A stretch of DNA of 64,000 nt from Viridilinea sp964592425 (GCA_964592425.1 CAZQCG010000008.1:62001-126000), one strand, 5' to 3'; positions 1 through 9,285 are shown, counted from the first letter of the stretch. Translations and numbers: made by a program. Notes: generated by a model from the sequence alone, not told the origin.

Positions 1-639
1 GTGGGCGGCCCAACCCTGATCTTCCACCCCAAACTGGCGTGGGCCGTAGATCGCCGACTGGCGAAAGACGACCGTCGGTAGGCCATAGATGCGCTGATAG
101 TCACGCACATACTGATCGCCTGCACCCTTGGAGTTGCCGTAGGGTGAGTGAAAATCGAGGGGTTGGCTCTCAGGCACACCGCCAGGAAGGTCGCGGTAGC
201 GATAGCGGGTGGGCTCCTCTACAATCGCCAGATCTTCCATGCCGCCATAGACCTTGTTGGTTGAGGCATAGAGCACTGTCGGTTGGTGACGAGACTGGCG
301 GGCGGCCTCGATCACGTTGAACGTACCGAGGGCGTTGATCATAAAATCGGTGCGCGGATCTTTGACCGAAGTCGTCACTGCCACCTGGCCAGCCAGATGA
401 AAGATCGCCTCTACATCGGCGGCAGCAGCCGCAACAGCCTCGGCATCACGCACATCAGCCTGGATCAAGTTCAGCCTGCCGGGCAGGCTGGCGGCGCACT
501 GCTGGAGCCATGCCAGATTATGGGGCGTACGCGGACGCGAGAGGTTATCGAAGACCGTCACCGTAGCACCCCGCCCGATCAAACGATAGGCCAGGTTGCA
601 GCCGATAAAGCCGGCGCCGCCGGTGATCAGGATGCGCAT
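1..639 (-). CDS. NAD-dependent nucleotide-sugar epimerase/dehydratase, 5' part (CDP-paratose 2-epimerase-like)
   Basis: The first 213 codons of a minus-strand gene run off the left edge of the window. The protein starts MRILITGGAGFIGCN, the glycine-rich NAD-binding loop of the extended short-chain dehydrogenase family. Further on it has the active-site serine region STNKVYG followed by a YGNSK motif (Tyr-x-x-x-Lys, with Ser-Pro before it). The STNKVYG block and a later GWAAH are typical of the CDP-paratose 2-epimerase (TyvE) branch, as opposed to GalE or RmlB. The family interconverts nucleotide sugars for surface polysaccharide, which fits the other sugar genes in the window. The exact substrate cannot be told. 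The ATG at 639 is the natural start because the Rossmann loop follows at once. The gene to its left, which would help, is outside the window. Confidence 0.8.
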   Translation of the reverse strand, partial: MRILITGGAGFIGCNLAYRLIGRGATVTVFDNLSRPRTPHNLAWLQQCAASLPGRLNLIQADVRDAEAVAAAAADVEAIFHLAGQVAVTTSVKDPRTDFMINALGTFNVIEAARQSRHQPTVLYASTNKVYGGMEDLAIVEEPTRYRYRDLPGGVPESQPLDFHSPYGNSKGAGDQYVRDYQRIYGLPTVVFRQSAIYGPRQFGVEDQGWAAH

Positions 640-746
640 AGATCACACTCATTTAAATCGTAGAAACGGCAGGGCTTTCAGCGAAGGGCCGCTGGCATTA
701 TACCAGAGGGCAAGCGGAAGCCCCGCCTTGCGGCGAGGCTATGCAG

Positions 747-821
747 TGGAGGCGACGGCGGGAATCGAACCCGCGAGTGGCGGTTTTGCAGACCGCTGCA
801 TTACCACTTTGCTACGTCGCC
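747..821 (-). tRNA. tRNA-Cys (GCA)
   Basis: On the minus strand the acceptor arm GGCGACG pairs perfectly with CGTCGCC. The anticodon loop CTGCAAA carries anticodon GCA, flanked by a 5-bp stem GCGGT/ACCGC. The T loop is the usual GGGTTCGAATCCC. The discriminator base is U73, the known identity element of tRNA-Cys, and the CCA end is encoded (747-749). The body 751-821 is 71 nt, short as is common for tRNA-Cys. Confidence 0.97.
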
Positions 822-833
822 CGAACGAGGGCC

Positions 834-862
834 ATTGTAGCATGGCCCCCCAGAGCGTGCAA
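834..862 (-). promoter_or_regulatory. sigma70-type promoter of tRNA-Cys
   Basis: On the minus strand TTGCAC (862-857) and TACAAT (839-834) are separated by exactly 17 bases. Transcription would start about 827, a few bases before the mature tRNA 5' end at 821. Confidence 0.7.
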
Positions 863-1045
863 GGGACTTCGATCGTAGCCTATATTGGTAATGCTGCCGT
901 AATATTCTACAGCTATACTTAGTTGGCAAACGCACAGCTCTGTTGCGCCTATCATCGCAGACCTGCTTCCCCAAACTACCAACGCTGTGCGTGCCTGCCT
1001 AACTGGATGTGAGGGCCTGGCGATGAGGACGCGGAGGGCCGCCTG

Positions 1046-3016
1046 ATGTATTCCAGGCTTGCACACCGCACAAGCGTACGTGGCTTATTGCTCGTCGTCC
1101 TGCTCATGCTGATCGGCTCCGCTGACAAGCCTACCGGATCGATGCTGGCCTCGGCCCACCTCAGGCCTGTCCCTGTTGCCCCAACACTGCTGGCCCAGCT
1201 TGCCGAGGGTGCATCGGCGCGGGTGATCGTTGATCTCGCCCTACCGCTCGACCTGGCGGCCCAGGACGAGCAATCCGTAGCCCAACGCCAGGCCCGTATC
1301 GCCGGGCTGCAGGCTCGCGTTAGCGCACGCCTGGTTGGTTCGCACATTCAGGCACACGCCCGCTTCGAGAACGTACCAGCCCTGGTGCTGGCGGTTGACC
1401 AGATCGGTCTTGCCACCCTCGCCGCCGACCCTGCGGTGGCCGCCATCAGCGCGGATCGGCCACTCTTCCTGAGCCTTGACCAGAGCACACCGCTGATCGG
1501 GGCAACCAGCGCCTGGGCCGCGGGCTACACTGGCAGCGGCCAGGCCGTCGCCGTGCTCGACAGCGGCGTTGATGGCCAGCACCCCTTGCTCAGCGGCAAG
1601 GTAGTCGCCGAAGCCTGCTACTCCTCCAGCTTCGACACAATCACCAGCCTCTGTCCCGGTGGTGCCACCGAAAGCACGGCCTCAGGCTCTGCCCAGCCCT
1701 GCGATGCCAGCCTCAACGGTTGCGCCCATGGCACCCATGTGGCGGGCATCGTCGCTGGTAAGCAGCTCCGCGTCGCTGACCGCTACGACCTGGCCGGGGT
1801 AGCGCCCCAGGCCCAGATCATCGCCATCCAGGTCTTTTCGCGCTATTTGCATTGCGGCAATGAGACTGGTGATGACTGTATCATTGCCTACTCCTCGGAC
1901 TTGATCAAAGCCCTCGAGCGAGTCTATGCCCTGCGCTCAGATTACACCATCGCCGCTGTGAATATGAGCCTGGGCGGAAGTCAGGGCTATCCAACCAGCT
2001 GTGATAATGAGATTCCTGCGCTCACCACGACGATCAGCAACCTGCGTAATGCCGGAATTGCCACCGTGATCGCCAGCGGCAATAGCGGCTACGCCAATGC
2101 CATCGCCTTCCCGGCATGCATCTCGAGTGCGATCAGCGTTGGTGCAACCACTACCAGCTATGCAGGCATTGCCGATGAGGTGGCCTCCTTCTCTAACAGT
2201 TCATCCCTCCTCAGCCTGCTTGCTCCGGGCTATGCAATCTATTCGGCCATCCCCGGCCCAGGCTATGGCTATATGGCCGGCACCTCCATGGCGACGCCCC
2301 ATGTTGCCGGGGCCTGGGCCGTGCTCAAGCAGGCCCAGCCCGGTGCAAGTGTCGCCGAGGTACTCACGGCGCTTCAGAGCACCGGCAAGCCGATCACAGC
2401 CGTGCGCAGCGGCTACCCTGACTGCACCAGGCCGCGTATCCAGCTAGATGCAGCCCTGACTTTGCTCCGAGGGCAACCTGATCCGACTGCCAGCCCGACT
2501 GCCACTGCCAGCCCCAGCCCGACTGCCACTGCCAGCCCCAGCCCGACCGCCACTGCCAGCCCCAGCCCGACCGCCACTGCCAGCCCCAGCCCGACCGCCA
2601 CTGCCAGCCCCAGCCCGACTGCCAGCCCGACGCTGACCACTGGAGACGAGCTCGACATCGAGAGTCCTTCCGGCGAGCTTGGTGGGCCAGGCAGCTACTT
2701 CAGCCTGGTCGCCCATGGCTTCGCGCCAAACCAATTGCTGCACATTCTGGTTAATGATCACATTGTGCTGCGCCTCACTGCCGATGCGCAAGGGATCGCC
2801 CGTTTCGTGCTCTTTTTCAGCGCTGCAACCCCACCCGGAAGCTATACCATCTCTGTCCAGCAGACCACACCAGACGCGCAACCTGCCCACTTCGCCAGCG
2901 CAGCCATCGTGATCCACATCGACCGGCAGGCTGCCCTGCTGCCCTGCCCCGAAGATCCCGCTCTGCCGCAGGCCAATGCTCTGCCGGTAGTCTATCTGCC
3001 TGCGGTGGTACGCTGA
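1046..3016 (+). CDS. Secreted subtilisin-like serine protease (S8) with Thr/Pro/Ser linker and C-terminal domain
   Basis: This 656-residue protein begins with a signal peptide (about residues 12-26, LLLVVLLMLIGSA), then an I9-like prodomain region (about 45-140). The catalytic triad of family S8 is complete: Asp172 in VLDSGVDG, His228 in HGTHVAG and Ser414 in GTSMATPHVAG, with oxyanion Asn346 in ASGNSG. Several Cys residues (191, 203, 219, 226, 270, 278) may form disulfides outside the cell. Residues about 477-530 are a low-complexity TASPSPTA linker made by a DNA tandem repeat. The last 110 residues look like a beta-rich domain. The ATG at 1046 is supported by GGAGGG seven bases upstream. 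It stands alone between tRNA-Cys and the dehydrogenase gene. Its role is probably extracellular protein breakdown or processing; substrate unknown. Confidence 0.93.
   Translation: MYSRLAHRTSVRGLLLVVLLMLIGSADKPTGSMLASAHLRPVPVAPTLLAQLAEGASARVIVDLALPLDLAAQDEQSVAQRQARIAGLQARVSARLVGSHIQAHARFENVPALVLAVDQIGLATLAADPAVAAISADRPLFLSLDQSTPLIGATSAWAAGYTGSGQAVAVLDSGVDGQHPLLSGKVVAEACYSSSFDTITSLCPGGATESTASGSAQPCDASLNGCAHGTHVAGIVAGKQLRVADRYDLAGVAPQAQIIAIQVFSRYLHCGNETGDDCIIAYSSDLIKALERVYALRSDYTIAAVNMSLGGSQGYPTSCDNEIPALTTTISNLRNAGIATVIASGNSGYANAIAFPACISSAISVGATTTSYAGIADEVASFSNSSSLLSLLAPGYAIYSAIPGPGYGYMAGTSMATPHVAGAWAVLKQAQPGASVAEVLTALQSTGKPITAVRSGYPDCTRPRIQLDAALTLLRGQPDPTASPTATASPSPTATASPSPTATASPSPTATASPSPTATASPSPTASPTLTTGDELDIESPSGELGGPGSYFSLVAHGFAPNQLLHILVNDHIVLRLTADAQGIARFVLFFSAATPPGSYTISVQQTTPDAQPAHFASAAIVIHIDRQAALLPCPEDPALPQANALPVVYLPAVVR
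2497..2616 (+). repeat. 24-bp tandem repeat inside the subtilase gene (5 copies)
   Basis: Five consecutive 24-base units (2497-2520, 2521-2544, 2545-2568, 2569-2592, 2593-2616) differ only at one C/T position (GACTGCC versus GACCGCC). Each encodes the octamer TATASPSP read in phase, so copy changes keep the frame. It forms the Pro/Thr/Ser linker between protease and C-terminal domain. Confidence 0.95.
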
Positions 3017-3049
3017 GCTTAGGAAGATCTGTACTATAATCGGCAGACT

Positions 3050-4015
3050 ATGCAAGCCTTACTCTTCGATGGTGCCCTACGCCTCAGCCACGACTATCCC
3101 GAGCCACAATTGCTTCCTGGTGAGGCCATCGTGCGTCCGCACCTGGTCGGCATCTGTAACACCGACCTTGAGATCACCCGCGGCTACATGGGCTTTCACG
3201 GTGTGTTGGGTCATGAGGTTGTCGGTACAGTGGTGGCCTGCGCCGATCCGGCCTGGCTGGGCCAGCGGGTAGTCAGTGAGATCAACGCTGCCTGCCTGCA
3301 CTGCCCTACCTGTCTGCGCGGCGATCCGAGCCATTGCCCGCAACGCACGACCCTCGGTATTGACCGCCGTGACGGCACGATGGCCGAACTGTTCCAGGTG
3401 CCGATCAGTTGCCTGCACGCCGTACCAGAGGCACTGAGCGACGAGCAGGCGGTCTTTGTCGAACCCCTGGCCGCTGCCCTGGAGATTATCGAGCAGAGCC
3501 ACCTGCGCCCAACTGAACGGGTAGCTGTTGTTGGCGACGGCAAGCTCGGTGCGCTGATCGTGCAGGTGTTACGCCTCACCGGTGCCGAACTTACTCTGAT
3601 CGGACGTCACCCTGAGCGCTGGGATCTCTTTCAACGCCAGGGCGTGCGCTGCCTGACCGCAAGCGAGGTAGCAGGCAAGCATTTCGACCTGGTGGTTGAT
3701 TGTACCGGCCAGCCCGCTGGCTTAACAACAGCCCATAGCCTCGTGCGCCCACGGGGACGTCTGGTGCTGAAGAGTACCTTCAAGGCCTCCTCAGCCCTCA
3801 ACCTCACGGCCCTGGTCATTGACGAAGTGCAGCTGATCGGCTCACGCTGCGGGCCCTTCGCCCCGGCCCTGCGCCTGCTTGAACGCGGCCTGATCCAGAC
3901 GGCCCCCCTGATCACGGCGCGCTACCCGCTTGCAGCGGGCCTCACCGCCTTTGCGGCAGCACCGGGAGCCTTGAAAATTCTACTTATGATCACCAGACAA
4001 GATAGCGTACAATAG
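3050..4015 (+). CDS. Zinc-dependent alcohol dehydrogenase-like protein (MDR superfamily)
   Basis: A 321-residue medium-chain dehydrogenase, related to the threonine/sorbitol dehydrogenase type. Catalytic-zinc ligands are visible as Cys36 (CNTD) and His55-Glu56 (GHE). The structural zinc loop is present as Cys82, 85, 88 and 96 (CLHCPTCLRGDPSHC). The NAD(P) loop is VVGDGKLGAL at about 161-170, where Gly-Asp-Gly replaces the usual GxG start. The enzyme would oxidise a secondary alcohol with NAD(P)+ or run the reverse; the substrate is not evident. It is slightly shorter than the usual 340-350 residues. It begins 33 bases after the subtilase stop, but a TATAAT at 3035-3040 only 10 bases before the ATG suggests its own promoter and a leaderless or nearly leaderless mRNA. 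Confidence 0.85.
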   Translation: MQALLFDGALRLSHDYPEPQLLPGEAIVRPHLVGICNTDLEITRGYMGFHGVLGHEVVGTVVACADPAWLGQRVVSEINAACLHCPTCLRGDPSHCPQRTTLGIDRRDGTMAELFQVPISCLHAVPEALSDEQAVFVEPLAAALEIIEQSHLRPTERVAVVGDGKLGALIVQVLRLTGAELTLIGRHPERWDLFQRQGVRCLTASEVAGKHFDLVVDCTGQPAGLTTAHSLVRPRGRLVLKSTFKASSALNLTALVIDEVQLIGSRCGPFAPALRLLERGLIQTAPLITARYPLAAGLTAFAAAPGALKILLMITRQDSVQ

Positions 4016-4052
4016 GGCTGTCTCGAACCCACTTTGCAGGAGTCGCACGGCT

Positions 4053-7000
4053 ATGGAGCTGCTGCTGGTGGTCGTGGTTCTGCTGGTACTGGGCCTCAGC
4101 GGGCTGATCTTCTGGCGACGTCGCCAAACGCCCGCACCGTCGCCAGCCACGCCCGCAGATCCCGAGATTATTACGATGGAGAGCGAAGAGCGTGCCGAGG
4201 GTGTCGTGGCCTACCTGCCCGCACCACCGGCAGCCCGTCGCCGTCAAAAGCTGGTTCGCCGAGCCGCCCTCTTACTGGGGCTAGCCCTGCTGTTGGGCGT
4301 CGGCATGGTCGGCTATGAACTGTGGTCGGCCCGGGCACCCTGGCGCTTTGTCGTCGTGGTCGCCCCCTTCGACGATGGTGCCGATGGGCAGAGCGGGCGC
4401 AATGTCGCCGCCGAGCTGGCGCAACTGATCGACGGCCTGGCCGACAATGGGTTGACTGTCGCGGTCGCACCCACGATCCCTGGTGACCCCGCTGCGGCCC
4501 TGGCGTTGGCTGCGAGCGAGCAGGCCGATCTGCTGATCTGGGGAACGGTCGAGCCGGGGGCAATGCTCGATAGCCCTGGCCTGCGCCCGCGGATCGTCTA
4601 TACCCCCAATGGCACCGATGCGCCCAATGGCTGGGATGGCTACCTGGGCCGCTTCAGCATGCCCCATCACTACGATCTGGCTGATACGCCGATCAATGGC
4701 CGCGCCGTGCTCACCCCCCTGGTCATCGCCCTCTACGACTACACCCGTGGCCAGCCCGACCTGGCCTTTAACCGGCTCGGCCAGTTGCTACAGGACTATC
4801 CCGAGCTCAACCCGACCCTCCTGCGAGCCTTGCGTGGCAACGTGCTCTGGGCGCGGCGCTTTTACCCCGAAGCCGCTGATGAATATCGCCTGGCCCTGAT
4901 CACAGCCGAAAGCGAGCCTGCCCGTCTCGCCAGCAACCTTGGCGCAATCCTGTTTGATGCTGGTGATCCGGCAACCCTGACCGCCCTGGCCGAGGCGGTG
5001 CGCCTGCTGGCAGGTGGTGATCTTGGCGAGTTGCGCGTCAATCTCGGCCTGCTCGCCCTGCGCGAGCAGCGCCCCGCCGATGCCGTTGTTGATTTTGAGC
5101 AGGCCAGTAACCTCCTGGCCCCCAGTAGCCCCCTGTTGCTCAACCTAGTGCGTGCCTACCGCGATAGCGGCCGCCTTGATGATGCCACCGTAAGCCTGAA
5201 TGCCGCCGAGCAGCAACTGTACACCGATGCCGAACTGGTGGCCGACGCCTATCGCGCTGGCTTCAACCAGCGTATTCAGGCCAATCTTGACGAGGAGCAG
5301 GCCCTGCTTGAGCTGGCCCGCCTGATTGCCGCCCAGGGCTTGCTCACCTGGGAGTTAGAAGTGATCCCCCCGCAGCCGCCCGCGCAACTGAACCCGATCC
5401 GCGACCGGCTCATCCAGGCAGGCGAGACGGCCCGCAACGCAGTCGGTTTCTGGCGTCGCCGGGCCGCCGCTGAGAGTGCCGCCAGCTCAGGCACGGGCAT
5501 TGCTGCTACTGGTCAGGCCGAGCGGGCCGACCTGCACAGCGACCGTAAGCGCTACTATACCGCCCTGGTCGAGGCCGAGCTTGAGCGAAGTACCCGTGGC
5601 GAGCCAGCGGGGATCTTCAGTTCACTGCTGCGTGGCGGCAGTTCCGGCAGCCCCAGCCTGGAAACCCTGAACGACCTGGCCCGGCGCGATCCGAGCAATC
5701 TGCAGATTCGGGCCGCGATCGGGCGCAGCCAACTGATTCTGGGCCAGGTCGATGCCGCCGACCAGAGCTATGACCAGGTGATTAACCTGGCCCCCCAGGC
5801 CCCCGAGGGTTATTTTGGGCGCGGGCGCGTCGCCGAAGAGCGCGGTGATAGCTTGCGTGCCAGCGAACTCTTCAACGTCGCTGTCGACCGCAACAACGCC
5901 TTCTTTCCGGCCCGCTTCGGCCTGGCCCGCCTGGCTGAGCAGCGTGGCGATTGGCCGGCAGCCATTGAGCAGTACCGCGCCTTAGCGCAGTTACGTCCCG
6001 GTTCGCCAAGTACCGTGGCCCTCGCCCACGCCCTGCGCCTGAGTGGTTCGAGTGGCTGGGTTGAGGCCGAAGAGTTGCTGCGCGCCCTCGCCCCCACCAG
6101 GGTTGATGCTGCCATCGAGCTCGCGCGCCTCTACAACGATGCCGGGCAACCCGATCCAGCTGCAGGGGCCTACCGGAATGCCCTCACCCTTGAGCCACGC
6201 AACAGCACTGCGGCCTTTGAGCTTGGTGAGACCCTGGCCCGCCTGGGTGATTACGGTGCCGCCGAGCGTTCGTTCCAGGATGCGCTGCGCTTCGATCCGC
6301 AGCATATCGACGCTCGCCTGGCCCTGGCCGACCTCTACCTTGGCCCGTTGAACCACCCTGCCCGCGCCGACGAAGCCTACCGCGACGCCCTCGACCAGGG
6401 CCTCAACGACCCTGAGCGTCTGGCCCAGATCGGTGCTGCAGCCATGGCCAATGCCAACACCACCCAGGCGATCAAGGCCTACAAGATGGCTCTGGCCCTT
6501 CAGCCCGACAACGCTCACCTGCACCTCAGTCTTGGCCAGGCCCTCTACGCTGCCAACAAGTTGAACGATGCCCAGAAGTCGCTCACCCGCGCCCTCGAGC
6601 TGAGTGCCAGCCAGGACGATCTCGCCCAGAGCCTGCACACGGCGGCCCTGGTCGGCCAGGGCGACGTGGCACGGCGGCAGGGCAATGCCATTGCCGCCAA
6701 TGAAGCCTATCGCCAGGCCCTGCAGATCAACCCGAACCTGATTCCGGCCCAGCTTGGTCTGGGCCTGGTCGCCGTCGGTGAAGGCACCTGGGGTGTTGCC
6801 CACGGCTACTTCGAGCAGGCCGCTGCCCTGCCTGAGGGCGCAACCAATGCCGAGGCCCAGTTCTGGTTTGCCGAAAGCCTGCTGCGCCGCAACGAGCTGC
6901 GGGCCGCCAGTGAGCACTACAACCAGGCCCTTGCCCTGCGCCCACGCTTCCCCGAAGCCTACCTGGGCCTGGCCCAGGCCCAGCACGCCCAGGGTGATCC

Positions 7001-7505
7001 AAACAGCGCCCTGGCCACCGTTAATCAGGGCCTCGAACAGCGCCCTGCCTACGCTGAAGCCCTGCTCTTCAAAGGCAAACTCCTCCAGCAGCTTGGACGA
7101 CCCGGCGAAGCCCTGATTGCCTATGACCGCTCCATCGCCGCCGACAGCAGCTTCGCCGAAACCCACTACCGGCGCGGCGTGCTGCGCATCGAACGCGACC
7201 AGATCGACGGAGCCATCAGCGACCTACGCCAGGCGATCAAGCTCAACTCGAACTTCCCCGAAGCCTACTACTGGCTGGGGCGAGCCTACCATGCGCAGGG
7301 TCGGCTTGAGCCAGCGCTCGAAGCCTTCGAGCGTGCGATCAGCTACAACCCCGCCTATGCCGAAGCCCACTTCTACAGTGGCCTGGTGGCCGAAGATCTC
7401 GGGCACACCGAAGATGCCGTGCGTGCATACCAGACCGTGATCCAGATCGATGAGGCTAGCGAGCTTGCCGCTCGTGCCCGCGCCCAACTCAGTCGCCTGA
7501 CCTGA
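4053..7505 (+). CDS. Large membrane-anchored TPR protein
   Basis: This 1150-residue protein has two hydrophobic segments at the N-terminus (about 2-21 and 70-90) separated by a charged Arg/Pro/Glu loop. A region at about 98-190 (FVVVVAPFDDGADG and LLIWGTVEPG) resembles the small alpha/beta domain seen before TPRs in TolB-like proteins. From about 230 onward it is built of tetratricopeptide repeats, clearest from about 560 to the end, with repeated A-Y---L-L-P and G-A---Y--A patterns. TPRs bind other proteins, so this is probably a scaffold on the outer face of the membrane. AGGAG lies ten bases before the ATG. It is followed after 28 bases by the three-gene cassette 7534-9279, with which it may be transcribed. 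No catalytic domain is seen. Confidence 0.85.
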   Translation: MELLLVVVVLLVLGLSGLIFWRRRQTPAPSPATPADPEIITMESEERAEGVVAYLPAPPAARRRQKLVRRAALLLGLALLLGVGMVGYELWSARAPWRFVVVVAPFDDGADGQSGRNVAAELAQLIDGLADNGLTVAVAPTIPGDPAAALALAASEQADLLIWGTVEPGAMLDSPGLRPRIVYTPNGTDAPNGWDGYLGRFSMPHHYDLADTPINGRAVLTPLVIALYDYTRGQPDLAFNRLGQLLQDYPELNPTLLRALRGNVLWARRFYPEAADEYRLALITAESEPARLASNLGAILFDAGDPATLTALAEAVRLLAGGDLGELRVNLGLLALREQRPADAVVDFEQASNLLAPSSPLLLNLVRAYRDSGRLDDATVSLNAAEQQLYTDAELVADAYRAGFNQRIQANLDEEQALLELARLIAAQGLLTWELEVIPPQPPAQLNPIRDRLIQAGETARNAVGFWRRRAAAESAASSGTGIAATGQAERADLHSDRKRYYTALVEAELERSTRGEPAGIFSSLLRGGSSGSPSLETLNDLARRDPSNLQIRAAIGRSQLILGQVDAADQSYDQVINLAPQAPEGYFGRGRVAEERGDSLRASELFNVAVDRNNAFFPARFGLARLAEQRGDWPAAIEQYRALAQLRPGSPSTVALAHALRLSGSSGWVEAEELLRALAPTRVDAAIELARLYNDAGQPDPAAGAYRNALTLEPRNSTAAFELGETLARLGDYGAAERSFQDALRFDPQHIDARLALADLYLGPLNHPARADEAYRDALDQGLNDPERLAQIGAAAMANANTTQAIKAYKMALALQPDNAHLHLSLGQALYAANKLNDAQKSLTRALELSASQDDLAQSLHTAALVGQGDVARRQGNAIAANEAYRQALQINPNLIPAQLGLGLVAVGEGTWGVAHGYFEQAAALPEGATNAEAQFWFAESLLRRNELRAASEHYNQALALRPRFPEAYLGLAQAQHAQGDPNSALATVNQGLEQRPAYAEALLFKGKLLQQLGRPGEALIAYDRSIAADSSFAETHYRRGVLRIERDQIDGAISDLRQAIKLNSNFPEAYYWLGRAYHAQGRLEPALEAFERAISYNPAYAEAHFYSGLVAEDLGHTEDAVRAYQTVIQIDEASELAARARAQLSRLT

Positions 7506-7533
7506 GCTGAACCTACTAGAATCTTGACCCCGG

Positions 7534-8148
7534 ATGACGACACTCAAGCAATATCGCCTTGCGCTCCAGGTTTTTCAGTCGGCCCGCCTCCGTCGTGACT
7601 ATGCCGACCTTGCCGAGATCCCACAGTACGGCGAGGTAGGCGAATTCTTCTTCGAGGAGATGTACGGCCCGCGTGATTTTACCGATCGCGACACGGGTGC
7701 CCGCCGCTTGCAGCATTTCCTGCATATCTTGCCGGGTGTTCACCTACCCGACATTGAGGCGATCCTCGAACTACTCGATATGACCAACCGCCTCGATGCG
7801 CACCTGGCCGAGTTGATGATGCGCCGCGAGGTAGGTCTCGATTTTGACGAACTCACCTACGAACAGTGTTATCGCGCCGCCGACAACTACGACGACCGCC
7901 TACGCCAGTTGCAACTGATTGATAGCTGTACCCATACCGTCTTTCGCCTCTCACGCTCACACCTGCTCGGGATTGCCCTCCACCGTTCACGCCTGGTCGC
8001 CCGCCTGACCGGCTTCGAAGCAGCCTACAACTTCCTGGTCAAAGGCTATGACGCTGTCCGTCAAGCTGATGACGTCACCCTGTTTGCCGAGACTGTCTAT
8101 CGCCGCGAGCTGGCCCGCCTTAACCGCATCTACGGACGTGATCCATGA
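7534..8148 (+). CDS. FFLEELY-motif-like conserved protein of unknown function
   Basis: A 204-residue soluble, helix-rich protein. Residues about 40-52 read GEFFFEEMYGPRDF, close to the FFLEELY-YGPRDF signature of a family known only by that motif. The protein has many Arg, Asp and Tyr residues, no signal peptide and no membrane segment. Its stop codon overlaps the ATG of the next gene (8145), so the two are translationally coupled. I know no function for the family and do not assign one. Confidence 0.7.
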   Translation: MTTLKQYRLALQVFQSARLRRDYADLAEIPQYGEVGEFFFEEMYGPRDFTDRDTGARRLQHFLHILPGVHLPDIEAILELLDMTNRLDAHLAELMMRREVGLDFDELTYEQCYRAADNYDDRLRQLQLIDSCTHTVFRLSRSHLLGIALHRSRLVARLTGFEAAYNFLVKGYDAVRQADDVTLFAETVYRRELARLNRIYGRDP

Positions 8149-8900
8149 TCACTGCGCTCGCCAGCCTGCTGCCTGAGTTTGTCACCATTCCGGCGGCAAC
8201 CTTCCTGATGGGCACGCCCGAAACCGAATTGAGCGATCTGGCTCGCCGCTACGGCGGCACCCGTGAAAGCTACCGCGAAGAGTCGCCACAGGATCTGGTC
8301 AGCCTGCCAAGCTATGCGATTGCCCGCACACCCGTAAGCAATGCCCTCTACGCTGCCTATGTGGCCCATGTAGACGCCGTCGCCCCCCTCTTCTGGCACG
8401 GCCTGCAGCCTCCGCCTGACCTGCTTCAGCATCCGGTGGTTGACCTGAGTTGGTATGAGGCGCGAGCCTGCTGCGCCTGGCTAAGTGCCCAGGGCCTCGG
8501 AGCGCTACGCCTGCCCAGCGAGGCCGAATGGGAGCATGCGGCACGCGGCGATGATGGACGTAGCTTCCCCTGGGGCAACCACTTCGAGCCTGCCCACGCC
8601 AATACGCGTGAGTCCGGCCTGGCTGGCACCAACCCGCCTGGGGCTTTCCCCTCTGGTGCAAGCCCATGGGGCCTGCTCGACATGGCTGGCAACATCTGGG
8701 AGTGGACTGCCTCCCTTGATGCTGCTTACCCCTACCGAGCCGACGATGGACGCGAGGATCCGGTGGGTAGCGGACGGCGGATTATGCGCGGCGGTTGCTA
8801 CGCCAACCCCCAGGGCTACGCCCGCTGCGCCTGCCGCTTCCGGCTCATCCCCACTATGCGCAACCAGTTTACCGGCTTCCGCCTGGCCCGTGATTACTGA
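8145..8900 (+). CDS. SUMF1/FGE-type domain protein
   Basis: A 251-residue formylglycine-generating-enzyme-like (SUMF1, C-type-lectin fold) protein. Typical blocks are FVTIPAATFLMGT at the N-terminus, LPSEAEWEHAARG, FPWGN, GLLDMAGNIWEWT and a C-terminal RGGCY...GFRLAR. True FGEs carry two Cys about five residues apart soon after the RGGS block. Here the pattern is RGGCYANPQGYARCACR, which does not match that pair, so sulfatase activation is unlikely. Related domains occur in EgtB, PvdO and in kinase fusions as ligand-binding or non-heme iron modules. It starts inside the stop of the upstream gene and is followed by the STAS-like gene after 13 bases. No sulfatase gene is in the window. Confidence 0.85.
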   Translation: MITALASLLPEFVTIPAATFLMGTPETELSDLARRYGGTRESYREESPQDLVSLPSYAIARTPVSNALYAAYVAHVDAVAPLFWHGLQPPPDLLQHPVVDLSWYEARACCAWLSAQGLGALRLPSEAEWEHAARGDDGRSFPWGNHFEPAHANTRESGLAGTNPPGAFPSGASPWGLLDMAGNIWEWTASLDAAYPYRADDGREDPVGSGRRIMRGGCYANPQGYARCACRFRLIPTMRNQFTGFRLARDY

Positions 8901-8913
8901 TGGAGGGCTCCAG

Positions 8914-9279
8914 ATGGCCATCACCTATCAGTTCCGTGTCGAGGGTGAAACCTTGCTGGTCGAAACCTCAGGCTTTGACGAAAGCCTGGAAGAGATTCAG
9001 AGCTATCAACTGGCCATCTTTCATGCCGCCCAGGAACACCACTGCCGGCGCGTCTTGTGCGACGAGAGCCAACTCGAATATCTGGTAGGCACGATGGTCA
9101 CCTTCGAGGCTGCCGAATTCATCGCTGACCTGGCCCCACTGCTGGTCAGAATTGCTATCGTCTGCCAGGAGCACTCGCTGGACGACGCCAGCTTTTTCGA
9201 GACGGTCGTCTTTAACCGTGGCCTACAGTTACGCTTCTTCACCTCAGTTCCGCAAGCGCGGGCCTGGTTAGAGAGTTAG
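8914..9279 (+). CDS. Small STAS/SpoIIAA-like domain protein
   Basis: A 121-residue protein starting MAITYQFRVEG. The ATG at 8914 has GGAGG seven bases upstream; longer readings of this frame overlap the SUMF1 gene and are not coding. The pattern (an early beta hairpin, a Cys-Asp-Glu block VLCDES near the middle, LVRIAIVCQ, then NRGLQLRFF and a closing EARAWLE-like helix) resembles the STAS/SEC14-like family of small single-domain proteins. Such proteins often sit in partner-switching regulatory systems, but no anti-sigma kinase or phosphatase is next to it. It is the last gene of the 7534-9279 cassette and its stop faces the convergent gene at 9286. Confidence 0.6.
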   Translation: MAITYQFRVEGETLLVETSGFDESLEEIQSYQLAIFHAAQEHHCRRVLCDESQLEYLVGTMVTFEAAEFIADLAPLLVRIAIVCQEHSLDDASFFETVVFNRGLQLRFFTSVPQARAWLES

Positions 9280-9285
9280 CCTGCT

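Noticed and set aside
2497..2616. CRISPR array
   Set aside because: The 24-bp units are contiguous with no spacers and encode a Pro/Thr/Ser linker.
5991..7166. Open frame of 391 codons on the minus strand
   Set aside because: It is the antisense of TPR repeats; the peptide is Gly/Val/Gln-rich and has no recognisable domain.
8145..8900. Sulfatase-activating formylglycine-generating enzyme
   Set aside because: The two catalytic Cys are not in the expected positions and no sulfatase is seen.
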